NCBI GenBank assembly: GCA_037381915.1
Contig: JARRQJ010000001.1
Location: forward strand, 67,128 to 131,127
Direction of reading: 5' to 3'
DNA: 64,000 nucleotides
DNA from: JARRQJ01 sp037381915
GTDB taxonomy: Bacteria > Pseudomonadota > Gammaproteobacteria > DRLM01
Shown one piece after another: positions 24,805 to 34,033 of the stretch. Below the pieces are notes generated by a model, which did not search any database, was not told the origin of the DNA, and saw only the letters and a list, made by a program, of their open reading frames with translations. Within the stretch, counting starts at the first letter, position 1; each line of letters starts with the position of its first letter. The translations under genes were made by a program, and so were the position numbers.

Positions 24805-26613
24805 ATGCAGTATCGGCAATTTTATAAGATAGATGGCCGGCATCCCTGGCGCGAAGTTTCTCCAGATGCCTATGTTGATTATCCCGTACGCACGCGTCAC
24901 GGCGGCAAGGTATTCTATTTCAACTTCGAGTTGGCCAAGGAGATGGGGCTGATCGGCAAGTCGCATCCCCATCGGCTCAATGCGACCCTGGCGAAGGCCG
25001 TGCTCGACACCTTCAGTCTGGTCATCATCAACGAGTACGATGTGGAGCACGGCCTGCAATTTCCCCCTGGCGACATTCGGCCCCATAAATACATGGCGAC
25101 CCGTTATCTGCAATGCCAGCATCCGAGCAAAAAAGGCCTGACCTCGGGAGACGGACGCAGCATTTGGAACGGTTACCTTAAGAACCGCAGCGGAATCTGG
25201 GATATTTCAAGCTGCGGCACCGGCGCCACCTGTTTAAGTCCCGCCACCGCCATCTTCGAACAATACTATCAGACCGGCGACGAGAGCAATTCTTACGCCT
25301 GCGGCCAGGCGGATCTTGGGGACGGGATGTGCGCCGCCTTGATGAGCGAGATCTTCCATAAGAACGGCATCGCCACGGAACGGACCCTGGCGATCATCGC
25401 CTTTGAGGACGGCACGGCCATCATCGTGCGGGCCCACAGAAATTTGCTCCGCCCCGCCCACCTGTTTCGCCTGCTGAAGCAGAACCGCTTAACGGAACTC
25501 AAAGCGGCCATGGACTATCACATTGCCCGTCAGGTCGCCAACGGGGAATGGCCGCGGCCCGCCAAAGGTAGGAACGGCTACCGGTACTTTTTAAAGCGCG
25601 TCACCGAGGATTTCGCCCGCGCCGCCGCCCTCTTCGAGAGCGAATATATATTTTGCTGGCTGGATTGGGACGGCGACAATGTTCTGATGAACAGCGCCGT
25701 GCTGGATTACGGTTCGGTACGGCAATTCGGTCTCTATCATCATGAGTATCGTTACGACGACGTGGAGCGTATGTCCACGACCATTACCGAACAAAAGAAC
25801 AAGGCCAAATATATCGTGCAGACCTTCGTCCAGATCGTCGACTACATCGTGACCGGTGAGAAAAAGGGCATCCGCCGTTTTGCCAAGCATCGCGCCCTGC
25901 AAAGTTTCGATGACATATTCGAGACTACCAAGGACGCCGTCCTGATACGGAAGCTGGGGTATGACCATAAGCAGGCGGAGCTCATCCTCGAGCGCGCGCC
26001 GTTACGCGGCGAAGTGCGGCGCTTGAGGACCATACTGCATATGTTTGAACGGGCGCAGTCGAAGACCGGGATCTATAGGATCGATGACGGGATTACCGCC
26101 GACGCCATTTTTTGCGTGCGCGATATCCTGCGGGACCTGCCCGTCCATTATCTGCACAGCGACGCCGATATGTCCGCCAGGCAATTCATCGAAGTCATGA
26201 AATCCGAATACGCCGCCGAGCGGGATATGCAACTAACTTCGGCCCGCAGGGCAAAGATCAGGGATTTTCAACGCCTGTACCGGCATTTGTATACCAGTGT
26301 GGCGGCTTACAGCGGCCAGCCTCCGCGTGCGGTCCTGAAAACGATGCGGGACCGGACGGCCCTGATCAACCGTTACGATCGCGTCACCGGCGACGCGGTT
26401 CTGTACGTGGGCGAGCGATTGGTGAAGGGCGCCAAGACCATGGATTCGCACGCCCTTCACGACATGTTCCGGCACTTCGTCGAACAACAGGTATTGCAGC
26501 CCGAACATTTCCGCAAGCATCCGTCCAGCCGCCGTGCCCTGAGAAACCCCCGGGCCCGTCATATCCTGCGCGCCATGCTGCGGGATGTGAGAAATCTGCG
26601 CTCGGGCCTATAG
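24805..26613 (+). CDS. Divergent SelO/YdiU-like pseudokinase-fold protein
   Basis: 602 residues. By eye it aligns with SelO (protein AMPylator): GDGRSIW (115-121), GTGATCLSP (138-146, SelO GAGLTPYSR), SEIFHKNGIATERTLAII (181-198, SelO SEAMHYLGIPTTRALSIV), VRAHRNLLR (208-216), and metal-binding DN (291-292) plus DYG (301-303). The lysine of SelO LKGAG aligns with C137 here, and the Arg after YS aligns with Pro. The C-terminal half (about 330-602) is helical and charged and does not obviously match SelO. Catalysis is therefore uncertain. The gene stands alone, on the strand opposite its two neighbours. Confidence 0.7.
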   Translation: MQYRQFYKIDGRHPWREVSPDAYVDYPVRTRHGGKVFYFNFELAKEMGLIGKSHPHRLNATLAKAVLDTFSLVIINEYDVEHGLQFPPGDIRPHKYMATRYLQCQHPSKKGLTSGDGRSIWNGYLKNRSGIWDISSCGTGATCLSPATAIFEQYYQTGDESNSYACGQADLGDGMCAALMSEIFHKNGIATERTLAIIAFEDGTAIIVRAHRNLLRPAHLFRLLKQNRLTELKAAMDYHIARQVANGEWPRPAKGRNGYRYFLKRVTEDFARAAALFESEYIFCWLDWDGDNVLMNSAVLDYGSVRQFGLYHHEYRYDDVERMSTTITEQKNKAKYIVQTFVQIVDYIVTGEKKGIRRFAKHRALQSFDDIFETTKDAVLIRKLGYDHKQAELILERAPLRGEVRRLRTILHMFERAQSKTGIYRIDDGITADAIFCVRDILRDLPVHYLHSDADMSARQFIEVMKSEYAAERDMQLTSARRAKIRDFQRLYRHLYTSVAAYSGQPPRAVLKTMRDRTALINRYDRVTGDAVLYVGERLVKGAKTMDSHALHDMFRHFVEQQVLQPEHFRKHPSSRRALRNPRARHILRAMLRDVRNLRSGL

Positions 26614-26629
26614 CCGCCACACCCCGGCA

Positions 26630-28450
26630 TCACCAGTAGACATTCGCCTCGATGTTGTAACGTGCCCCGTCGAACTGGCTCCACACCGCCGCCGCTTGAT
26701 CGTTGCCGCCCACGGCGACCTGGGGTGATTTGGCGTCGCCCGTATTGTCGGTTTCGAGCAGCTCCGCCGCGTCCCAGCCACCGCCCGCCGTATAGCGGTT
26801 CGTCCAGATATTGGGCCGGATGCCATCGGACTGCTGCCAGACCGCCACGGCGTTGCCGTTGGCGCCCACGGCGATTTCGGGAAGCAGGGCGTCACCGCTG
26901 TCGTCGTGCTCGATGAGCGCCGCCGTACCCCAGCCGCCGCCCGTCGCAAAACGGTTGGCCCAGATGCTGTAAACGCTGCCGTCCGATTGCGACCACACCG
27001 CCACCGCATTGCCGCCGCCGTCGATGGCGACCTGGGGCGTGGTGGCGTTGCCCGTGTCGTCGTGCTCGATGAGACCGGCGCCGCCCCAGCCCGTACCGGC
27101 GGTATAGCGATTGGCCCAGATGCTCGTTACCGAGCCGTTGGACTGTTGCCAAACCGCCGTCGCATCGCCGTTGCCGGCGGTGGCGATCTCGGGGGACGAG
27201 GCCGACCCGGCATTGTTGGTTTCGATGAGGGCCGCCGTCCCCCAGCCGCCGCCCACCGTGTAGCGGCTGGCCCAGATATTGGTGCGCGTTCCATCGGATT
27301 GCTGCCAGACCGCCATGACATCGCCGCTGTCATCCGCGGCGACCCGGGGCGCATCGGCGTCGCCCGAGCCGTCGCCGATGGTGGTCGCCGTCCCCCAGCC
27401 CCAGCCGGCGATATAGTGATTGGCCCAGATCTGGGTGGGGGTGCTGTCGGTTTGGGTCCACACCGCCACGGCGTCGCCGCTACTATCGAGGGTGATGTGG
27501 GGGGTGGCCGCAATGCCGGAACTACCGATGGTCGCGACGACACCCCAGCCCACCCCCGCCGTGTAACGCCGGGTACGGATCTCGTTCTTTTGTACCCACA
27601 CCGCCATGGCATCGCCGCTGCCGTCCATGGCGATCTGGGGCAAGGAAGCGCCGTTCGTATCGTCGTTGTCGATGCGAATGGGTGTCAGCCAGCCACTGCC
27701 GCCTAGATAGCGATTGGCCCAGACAGTTGTGGGCGACCCGTCGGATTGGGTCCACACCGCCACGGCATTGCCGTCGCTGTCCATGGCCACCTGGGGCGCG
27801 GTGGCGTCGCCCGCATTGTCGGTCTCGATCAGCGCGGTGCCGCCCCAGTCGCGGCATACCACCGCCACGCTGCTGATATCCGAGGTGGCTGCGCCGCTGG
27901 CATTGCTTACCGTGCAGCTTTGTTGCGGGGGCGGGGTCAGGACGGTGACATTGTAGGCGGCGCCGTCTTCCAGGGGGGTGGTGAAGGTAAAGCCGCCGTC
28001 GGCAGTGACGGTAAGGTCATCGCCGCCGTTGTTCTGCAGGACGAGACTCTTGCTGCTTCCCAGACCCGTAACGGTGCCGCCGACGGTGTGGGTGGCGGTG
28101 GTGCAGTTCACCGTTACATCCGTGATGTCCGCCCCGAACACGGCGCCGGTGCCGTTGCCCACGGTGCAGGTCTGATCCGTGGGCTGGGTGAGAACGGTGA
28201 CATCGTAGCCGCCGCCGCTTAAGAGCCGCGTGGCGAAGCTGAAGCTGCCGTTGGCGCTGACGGTAAGATCATCGCCTTTGTTGTTCTGCAGGACGACGCT
28301 CTTGCCGCTGCCCAGTCCCGAGACGGTGCCGCCGACGCTGTAGGAGATGGACGTAGAACTGCCGACGCTGCAGGCGCTGAGCCCGGCCGCCATTATCGGT
28401 GCCAGTACGGACAGGATAATGGAACGATAGGGGATGGGCGGCAACTTCAT
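26630..28450 (-). CDS. Repeat-containing secreted lipoprotein, possible beta-propeller
   Basis: 606 residues. The signal peptide ends with a lipobox LSAC (C27). Two copies of an about 80-residue module follow (VGGTVSGLGSGKSVVLQNN and its near copy), each ending in a Cys-containing strand. Then come eight repeats of about 50 residues built on GW...IETDN.GDA..P.VA.D..GNAVAVW.QSDG..IWANRY. The repeat number and Trp/Asp pattern suggest an eight-bladed beta-propeller or solenoid on the cell surface. The function is unknown. Long plus-strand frames inside it are antisense shadows of the repeat DNA. Confidence 0.85.
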   Translation of the reverse strand: MKLPPIPYRSIILSVLAPIMAAGLSACSVGSSTSISYSVGGTVSGLGSGKSVVLQNNKGDDLTVSANGSFSFATRLLSGGGYDVTVLTQPTDQTCTVGNGTGAVFGADITDVTVNCTTATHTVGGTVTGLGSSKSLVLQNNGGDDLTVTADGGFTFTTPLEDGAAYNVTVLTPPPQQSCTVSNASGAATSDISSVAVVCRDWGGTALIETDNAGDATAPQVAMDSDGNAVAVWTQSDGSPTTVWANRYLGGSGWLTPIRIDNDDTNGASLPQIAMDGSGDAMAVWVQKNEIRTRRYTAGVGWGVVATIGSSGIAATPHITLDSSGDAVAVWTQTDSTPTQIWANHYIAGWGWGTATTIGDGSGDADAPRVAADDSGDVMAVWQQSDGTRTNIWASRYTVGGGWGTAALIETNNAGSASSPEIATAGNGDATAVWQQSNGSVTSIWANRYTAGTGWGGAGLIEHDDTGNATTPQVAIDGGGNAVAVWSQSDGSVYSIWANRFATGGGWGTAALIEHDDSGDALLPEIAVGANGNAVAVWQQSDGIRPNIWTNRYTAGGGWDAAELLETDNTGDAKSPQVAVGGNDQAAAVWSQFDGARYNIEANVYW

Positions 28451-28821
28451 GACGATACCTCTCGGCTGGATGGTTGGGCTGATGGTCTTGGATCGATCAA
28501 GTGTAATATGGCACGGCTAAATTATTGCAAAACGACAAATTCGGGGTGGTCACCCATGCACAGGCATAACGAGCCTTGACGAATGATAAGCTATTGATTG
28601 GAAGATGCCACCGGGCATATCAGGGCGACCGCTCATGATCATGCCTATCATAAAGGGAGTGGGGTAAGCTATCCTGATATCAGCCTGACGGTGGCGGTTG
28701 CGCGTACCCGTCGCCGGGGAGGCGGGTATACTTGGCACTGTAGGGGTGATGCCGAAGCCGGGAAAACGCCCGGGGCGCTGCCACTGGCAGTTCGTAAAGA
28801 ACAGATTAAGAGTCGGGATCA
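28451..28821. other. Divergent intergenic region between the repeat lipoprotein and proA
   Basis: 371 bp without a gene I can support. A TATACT at 28727-28732 faces proA but has no -35 at a usual distance. On the minus strand TTGCAA followed after 16 bp by TATTAC could serve the lipoprotein; the match is weak. Otherwise nothing specific was seen. Confidence 0.4.
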
Positions 28822-30081
28822 ATGGCGGATATTAAGGAATATATGCACAAGGTGGGGCAGCGCGCCCGCGCGGCAGCGCGACATATGGCGCGCGCCGAGA
28901 CCGCCGCCAAGAACGACGCGCTGTTGGCCATCGCGGCCCTGATCGACGAGCGCGCCTCCCAACTGGTGGAGGTCAATGAGGCGGATCTGCAGGCGGCGCG
29001 GAAGCTGGGCCTGGACGAGGCGCTATTGGACAGGTTGAGCCTGAACCCCAACGGCGTGGCCGCCATGGCCGAGGGCCTGCGCCAGATCGCCGCGCTTCCC
29101 GATCCGGTGGGAGGCGTCAGCGATCTCAATTACCGCCCTTCCGGCATCCAGGTCGGGCGGATGCGCGTGCCGCTGGGAGTGATCGGCATCATCTACGAGG
29201 CACGTCCCAATGTCACCGCTGACGCGGCGGGCCTGTGCCTGAAGGCGGGCAATGCCGCGATCCTGCGCGGCGGTTCCGAGGCCTTGCGCTCCAATCAGGC
29301 CATCGCCGCCTGCGTGTGCGCCGGCCTGGAGCGGGCCGGATTACCGAGCGAGGCGGTACAGGTGCTCGAGACCAGCGACCGGGCCGCGGTGGGGGAATTG
29401 ATTCGCATGAAGGAATACGTGGATGTGATCGTGCCGCGCGGCGGCAAGGGCCTCATCGAACGGGTTAGCGCCGAGGCCGCGGTGCCGGTGATCAAACATC
29501 TGCACGGCAATTGCCACGTATACATTGACGACGAGGCCGATATGGACAAGGCGGTCGCCATCGCCTTCAACGCCAAGACCCAGCGTTACGGCACCTGCAA
29601 CACCATGGAGACCCTGCTGGTGGCGGAAGGCGTCGCTGCACGGGTGTTGCCGCGGCTCGGCAAACTCTATCAGGAAAAAGGCGTGGAATTGCGCGGCTGC
29701 GCGCGGACCCGCGACCTGCTTCCCGATATCAAGGCCGCCTCCGAGGAGGATTGGACCACGGAATACCTGGGGCCGATCCTGGCGATTCGCGTGGTGGCGG
29801 ATATGGACGAGGCCATGGCGCACATCGCCCGCTACGGTTCGCGACATACCGATGCCATCGTCACCGAGGACTATTCGCGGGCGCGGCGTTTTCTGCGCGA
29901 AGTGGATTCCAGTTCGGTCATGGTCAACGCCTCGACACGCTTCGCCGACGGCTTTGAGTACGGTCTCGGCGCGGAGATCGGCATCAGCACCGATAAGATT
30001 CACGCCCGCGGTCCGGTCGGCCTGGAAGGCCTGACCTCGCAGAAGTACGTGGTGTTGGGTGAGGGTCAGGTCAGAAAGTAG
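28822..30081 (+). CDS. proA: Gamma-glutamyl phosphate reductase ProA
   Basis: A 419-residue NADPH-dependent enzyme of proline synthesis that reduces gamma-glutamyl phosphate to the semialdehyde. It belongs to the aldehyde dehydrogenase superfamily, with catalytic C259 in RYGTCNTMETLL. PLGVIGIIYEARPNVTADAA and the C-terminal GLEGLTSQKYV are family signatures. The length matches E. coli ProA (417). It opens the proA-nadD-rsfS-rlmH cluster; proB is not in the window. Confidence 0.97.
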   Translation: MADIKEYMHKVGQRARAAARHMARAETAAKNDALLAIAALIDERASQLVEVNEADLQAARKLGLDEALLDRLSLNPNGVAAMAEGLRQIAALPDPVGGVSDLNYRPSGIQVGRMRVPLGVIGIIYEARPNVTADAAGLCLKAGNAAILRGGSEALRSNQAIAACVCAGLERAGLPSEAVQVLETSDRAAVGELIRMKEYVDVIVPRGGKGLIERVSAEAAVPVIKHLHGNCHVYIDDEADMDKAVAIAFNAKTQRYGTCNTMETLLVAEGVAARVLPRLGKLYQEKGVELRGCARTRDLLPDIKAASEEDWTTEYLGPILAIRVVADMDEAMAHIARYGSRHTDAIVTEDYSRARRFLREVDSSSVMVNASTRFADGFEYGLGAEIGISTDKIHARGPVGLEGLTSQKYVVLGEGQVRK

Positions 30082-30141
30082 CAGGCGCGTGGTTTTGTCC
30101 CAGTCGATGCCGATCCGTTCCAGCCGCCTGCCGCCCACGCC

Positions 30142-30774
30142 ATGATAGGGATTCTCGGCGGCACCTTCGATCCGGTCCACTTCGGCCACCTGCGGCCCGC
30201 ATTGGATATGCGCCAAGCGCTGGAACTGGAGGAACTGCGTCTGGTGCCTTGCCGGCAACCGCCGCATCGCGCTCAACCCTACGCCACCCCCGAGCAGCGC
30301 TTGACCATGTTGCAACTGGCGACACGCGGCGAGCCGGGTCTGTCCATCGATGAGCGGGAATTGCGGCGCGCCGGGCCGTCTTACATGGTGGATACCCTGT
30401 TGTCCCTGCGCGCCGAGTTGGGCGCGGACTGTTCCTTCGCCCTGCTGATCGGCATGGATGCCCTGCACGGGCTGGCAAGTTGGCATCGCTGGCGGGAGCT
30501 GGTGGACCTGTGTCATATAGTGGTGGCGACCCGTCCCGGTTGGCGGGCGCCGCAGTCTGGCGCAGTGGCCGAACTGGTGCGGGAACGACGGGTGGAGGAC
30601 GCCGCATCATTGCGCGCCTGCGCCGCCGGCAAGCTGATGCTTTGTCCGGTTACCTTAATGGACGTGTCCGCATCGCGCATTCGTGCCCTGCTGGCCGCCG
30701 GCGAGAGCCCGCGTTATTTATTGCCCGACGAAGTGCTGGAATATATTCACATGACAGATTTATATCAGAAATGA
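30142..30774 (+). CDS. nadD: Nicotinate-nucleotide adenylyltransferase NadD
   Basis: A 210-residue nucleotidyltransferase that makes deamido-NAD from nicotinate mononucleotide and ATP. The N-terminal GGTFDPVHFGHLRPA contains the H-x-G-H motif, and the C-terminal SASRIRALLAAGESPRYLLP contains the ISSTxIR-like motif. It follows proA and precedes rsfS, the usual gene order. Confidence 0.96.
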   Translation: MIGILGGTFDPVHFGHLRPALDMRQALELEELRLVPCRQPPHRAQPYATPEQRLTMLQLATRGEPGLSIDERELRRAGPSYMVDTLLSLRAELGADCSFALLIGMDALHGLASWHRWRELVDLCHIVVATRPGWRAPQSGAVAELVRERRVEDAASLRACAAGKLMLCPVTLMDVSASRIRALLAAGESPRYLLPDEVLEYIHMTDLYQK

Positions 30775-30784
30775 AAGCGACGTA

Positions 30785-31147
30785 ATGGAAGGAATGCGAT
30801 CCGAGCAGCTCAAGGATACGGTGGTGGCGGCATTGGAAGAGATCAAGGCGAAGGATGTGGTGGTGCTTGATGTGCGTAAACTCACTTCCATCACCGACTT
30901 CATGATAATCGCCAGCGGTACATCCAGCCGGCAAGTCAAGGCGCTGGCCGATAATGTGCTGGAGAAGGCCAAGGCCGCCGGCAACCGCCCCTTGGGCGTG
31001 GAAGGAGAACGGGAGGCGGAGTGGATCCTGGTGGACCTGGCCGATGTCGTGGTCCACGTGATGTTGCCGAGCATCAGGGATTTTTATCAATTGGAAAAGC
31101 TGTGGGGCATGGAACAACCGCATGCTCAGGAGACACCGACGGCGTGA
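30785..31147 (+). CDS. rsfS: Ribosomal silencing factor RsfS
   Basis: A 120-residue RsfS/Iojap protein that binds uL14 and blocks subunit joining during starvation. Family stretches are SITDFMIIASGTSSRQVKAL and EGEREAEWILVDLADVVVH. An ATG three codons in (30794) is a possible alternative start. It lies 10 bp after nadD. Confidence 0.95.
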   Translation: MEGMRSEQLKDTVVAALEEIKAKDVVVLDVRKLTSITDFMIIASGTSSRQVKALADNVLEKAKAAGNRPLGVEGEREAEWILVDLADVVVHVMLPSIRDFYQLEKLWGMEQPHAQETPTA

Positions 31148-31309
31148 CCGAGCGTGAGTCGCGGCTCGCTGTCGAGCCCGATGCCGAGCCACGTTGATGT
31201 CTTGATCATCATCCCCGCCGCGCTGCCGTCCCTGCAGGCACGCTTGATTTCTGACATAGTAAGCCGGTGAAATTGTCGATCTCGCATCCCCTGTGGAAAG
31301 GAATGGCTG

Positions 31310-31789
31310 GTGCGCATACATCTGATAGCCGCGGGCAAGCGCATGCCCGAATGGGTGAATATGGGATACGGTGAATTCGCCGGCCGCATGCCTTCCGAAT
31401 GTCGTCTGCATCTGGTTGAAATCCCCCTGCCCAAGCGCTCTAAAGGTCACGATACGGCCCGTTGCGTCGAGCAGGAAGGCGAACGCATGCTGGCCGCCAT
31501 CCCCAAGGCCTGCCAGGTAGTGGCCCTTGAGGTGAACGGCAAGGAATGGTCCACCGAGGAACTGGCGGGAGAATTATCGCGGTGGCTGCAGGATGGACGG
31601 GATATGGCCTTGCTGGTGGGCGGTCCCGACGGATTGGCGCCGGCCTGTACGGCGCGGGCCGACCGGCGCTGGTCCTTGTCACGCCTGACCCTGCCCCATA
31701 TGCTGGTGCGTGTGGTGGCGGCCGAACAATTGTATCGGGCCTGGACCGTGCTGCAGGGCCACCCTTATCATCGGGGCGCGGCCGGGTGA
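31310..31789 (+). CDS. rlmH: 23S rRNA (pseudouridine1915-N3)-methyltransferase RlmH
   Basis: A 159-residue SPOUT methyltransferase. It has the C-terminal trefoil-knot pattern ALLVGGPDGLAPACTARA and ends in YRAWTVLQGHPYHRG, nearly invariant in RlmH. The start is GTG at 31310, preceded by GGAAAGGA. The stop overlaps the maf GTG start (GTGA). A gap of 162 bp to rsfS holds no gene. Confidence 0.95.
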   Translation: MRIHLIAAGKRMPEWVNMGYGEFAGRMPSECRLHLVEIPLPKRSKGHDTARCVEQEGERMLAAIPKACQVVALEVNGKEWSTEELAGELSRWLQDGRDMALLVGGPDGLAPACTARADRRWSLSRLTLPHMLVRVVAAEQLYRAWTVLQGHPYHRGAAG

Positions 31790-32397
31790 ATCGCCGGGCA
31801 CCGCCCTTATATCTCGCCTCCGCGTCGCCGCGCCGCCGCGCGTTATTGGAACAGATCGGCGTCCCTTACGGTCTATTGACGGTGACCGTGGATGAAACCC
31901 CCCGTCCCGGCGAGCCGCCTGAAATCTATGTATTGCGCCTGGCCTTGGACAAGGCCAGGGCGGGTTACGCCCGCCTGCCCGCCGCTGCGGCAGAAGAGGC
32001 TTGGGTGTTGGGCGCCGATACCAGCGTTGCGGTGAACCACCAGATCCTCGGCAAGCCCCGCGACCGGGCGGAAGGCCTCGCCATGTTGGAGCTTCTGTCC
32101 GGCGCGACACATCATGTCTATACCGGGGTGGCGCTGGTCGGCAATGAGCGGGCAGGCTCGCGTCTCAGCGTCAGCGCGGTGAGCTTCCGTTCTCTGAGCC
32201 GGGAGGAATGCGAAGACTATTGGCGCTGCGGTGAGCCCGCCGGCAAGGCCGGTGGCTATGCCATCCAGGGACGGGGTGCAATGTTCATATCACGCCTGGA
32301 GGGGAGTTATTCCGGGGTAATGGGACTGCCGCTGTTCGAGACGGCGGAATTGTTGCGGGAATCGGGATTGGGTGATCTGTTGGGCACAACGCCTTGA
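31786..32397 (+). CDS. maf: Maf-family nucleotide pyrophosphatase (YhdE-type)
   Basis: A 203-residue house-cleaning pyrophosphatase acting on dTTP/UTP or modified nucleotides. Signatures are YLASASPRRRALLEQIG, VLGADTSVAV and the ending GSYSGVMGLPLFET. The true start is the GTG at 31786 overlapping the rlmH stop; the frame remains open upstream to 31546, within rlmH. It precedes rng as in E. coli (yhdE-rng). Confidence 0.92.
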   Translation: MNRRAPPLYLASASPRRRALLEQIGVPYGLLTVTVDETPRPGEPPEIYVLRLALDKARAGYARLPAAAAEEAWVLGADTSVAVNHQILGKPRDRAEGLAMLELLSGATHHVYTGVALVGNERAGSRLSVSAVSFRSLSREECEDYWRCGEPAGKAGGYAIQGRGAMFISRLEGSYSGVMGLPLFETAELLRESGLGDLLGTTP

Positions 32398-32489
32398 CGG
32401 CGCGCCTGGGAGCGGTCGCAATCCCGTTAACCAATTCCCACCTAAACCTGCTAACCTGAAGAGATATTTCACAATTCACTGATCCGCTC

Positions 32490-33959
32490 ATGAGCGAAGA
32501 AATCTTGATCAACGTTACACCTCAGGAGACCCGCATCGCCGTGGTGGAGAATGGTGTGTTGCAGGAGGTGTATATAGAACGCACCCGGCGGCGCGGTTTG
32601 GTGGGCAATATCTATAAGGGGAGGGTGAGTCGGGTATTGCCGGGGATGCAGGCCGCGTTCGTGGATATCGGGCTGGACCGCACCGCTTTTTTGCACGCCT
32701 CGGATATCGACAACCAACCGGTGGAGTGTTCGCCCAGCGAAGAACGGCGGGTGGGGCAGATCGCCGAACTGGTCAAGGAAGGCCAGGAACTCACGGTTCA
32801 GGTGCTCAAGGATCCCTTGGGAACTAAAGGCGCGCGGCTCACCACGCAGCTCACCGTGCCGTCCCGCTACCTGGTGCTCATGCCGACGGCACTCAACATC
32901 GGCATATCGCAAAAGGTCGAGGATGAAGCGGAGCGGCAGCGTCTCAAGGATATCGTGACGGGCCTGGTCGGCGCGGCGCCGGGCAACGGCTACATCATCC
33001 GCACCGCCGCCGAAGGCGCCGCAGAAGACGCCCTGCGCGACGACATGGAGTATTTGAAAAAGCTGTGGGATTCCGTGTGCGAACAGGCGGCGACCGCCGC
33101 GCCCGGATCCGTCATCTATGAAGACATGCCGCTGGTGTTGCGCGCGCTGCGCGACCTGGTGGATCTGGACGTGGAGAAGGTCCGTATCGATTCTCGTGAG
33201 AACTATAAGAAGGCCTTGGCCTTTGCGCAACAGTTCGTGCCCCAGGTCGCACCGCGGATAGAATATTATCCGGGGGAGCGCCCGATATTCGACTTATACG
33301 GCGTAGAGGACGAGATTCAAAGGGCGCTGGAGCGCAAGGTGTTGCTCAAGTCCGGCGGCTATCTGATCATCGATCAGACCGAGGCCATGACCACCATCGA
33401 CGTCAATACCGGCGCCTACGTGGGGCACCGCACCCTGGAAGAGACCATCTTCAAGACCAACTTGGAGGCCGCCCAGGCCATCGCCCGGCAACTGCGACTG
33501 CGCAATCTCGGCGGCATCATCATTATCGATTTCATCGATATGGTCGAGGAGGATCATAAGCGCCAGGTCTTGGCGGCCCTGGAGAAGAATCTGGAACGGG
33601 ACCGGGCCAAGAGCCACATCAGCGAGGTGTCGACGCTGGGCCTGGTGGAGATGACGCGCAAGCGTACCCGCGAGAGCTTGGAGCACGTGTTATGCAGCCA
33701 GTGCCCGACCTGTCATGGGCGTGGTTCGATCAAGACGCCGGAGACGGTATGCTACGAGATTTTTCGTGAACTGCTGCGCGAGGCGCGCCAATTCGATGTG
33801 CAACAATATCTGGTCTTGGCTTCGCAGGACGTAGTGGATGTCCTGCTGGACGAGGAGGCGACCAGCCTCGCCGAGTTGGAGGCCTTTATCGGCAAACCCA
33901 TCAAACTGCAGGTGGAGGCCCTGTACAGTCAGGAGCAGTTCGACGTCGTGCTGATGTAG
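32490..33959 (+). CDS. rng: Ribonuclease G
   Basis: A 489-residue endoribonuclease that matures the 16S rRNA 5' end and some mRNAs. The S1 domain covers about 35-125 (GNIYKGRVSRVLPGMQAAFV). The catalytic DNase I-like region contains DVNTGAYVG and IIIDFIDM, with the metal-binding aspartates. The zinc-link cysteines CSQCPTC follow. It matches E. coli Rng (489 aa) and lacks the long C-terminal scaffold of RNase E. It heads rng-yhdP-nit-tldD. Confidence 0.97.
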   Translation: MSEEILINVTPQETRIAVVENGVLQEVYIERTRRRGLVGNIYKGRVSRVLPGMQAAFVDIGLDRTAFLHASDIDNQPVECSPSEERRVGQIAELVKEGQELTVQVLKDPLGTKGARLTTQLTVPSRYLVLMPTALNIGISQKVEDEAERQRLKDIVTGLVGAAPGNGYIIRTAAEGAAEDALRDDMEYLKKLWDSVCEQAATAAPGSVIYEDMPLVLRALRDLVDLDVEKVRIDSRENYKKALAFAQQFVPQVAPRIEYYPGERPIFDLYGVEDEIQRALERKVLLKSGGYLIIDQTEAMTTIDVNTGAYVGHRTLEETIFKTNLEAAQAIARQLRLRNLGGIIIIDFIDMVEEDHKRQVLAALEKNLERDRAKSHISEVSTLGLVEMTRKRTRESLEHVLCSQCPTCHGRGSIKTPETVCYEIFRELLREARQFDVQQYLVLASQDVVDVLLDEEATSLAELEAFIGKPIKLQVEALYSQEQFDVVLM

Positions 33960-34033
33960 CTTCCTGACAGGGATGAAAGAGGTTTTGCCGAGGTTTAGAG
34001 CGATCCTGGCACGGCCCATCTTATGAGTCTTAT

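Noticed and set aside
26906..27706. Long plus-strand frame of 266 codons inside the repeat lipoprotein
   Set aside because: It is antisense to the repeat DNA, and the repeated GC-rich blades keep the frame open. No domain features.
26640..27840. CRISPR-like periodic repeats
   Set aside because: The periodicity is about 150 bp and codes for protein repeats; there are no short direct repeats with unique spacers.
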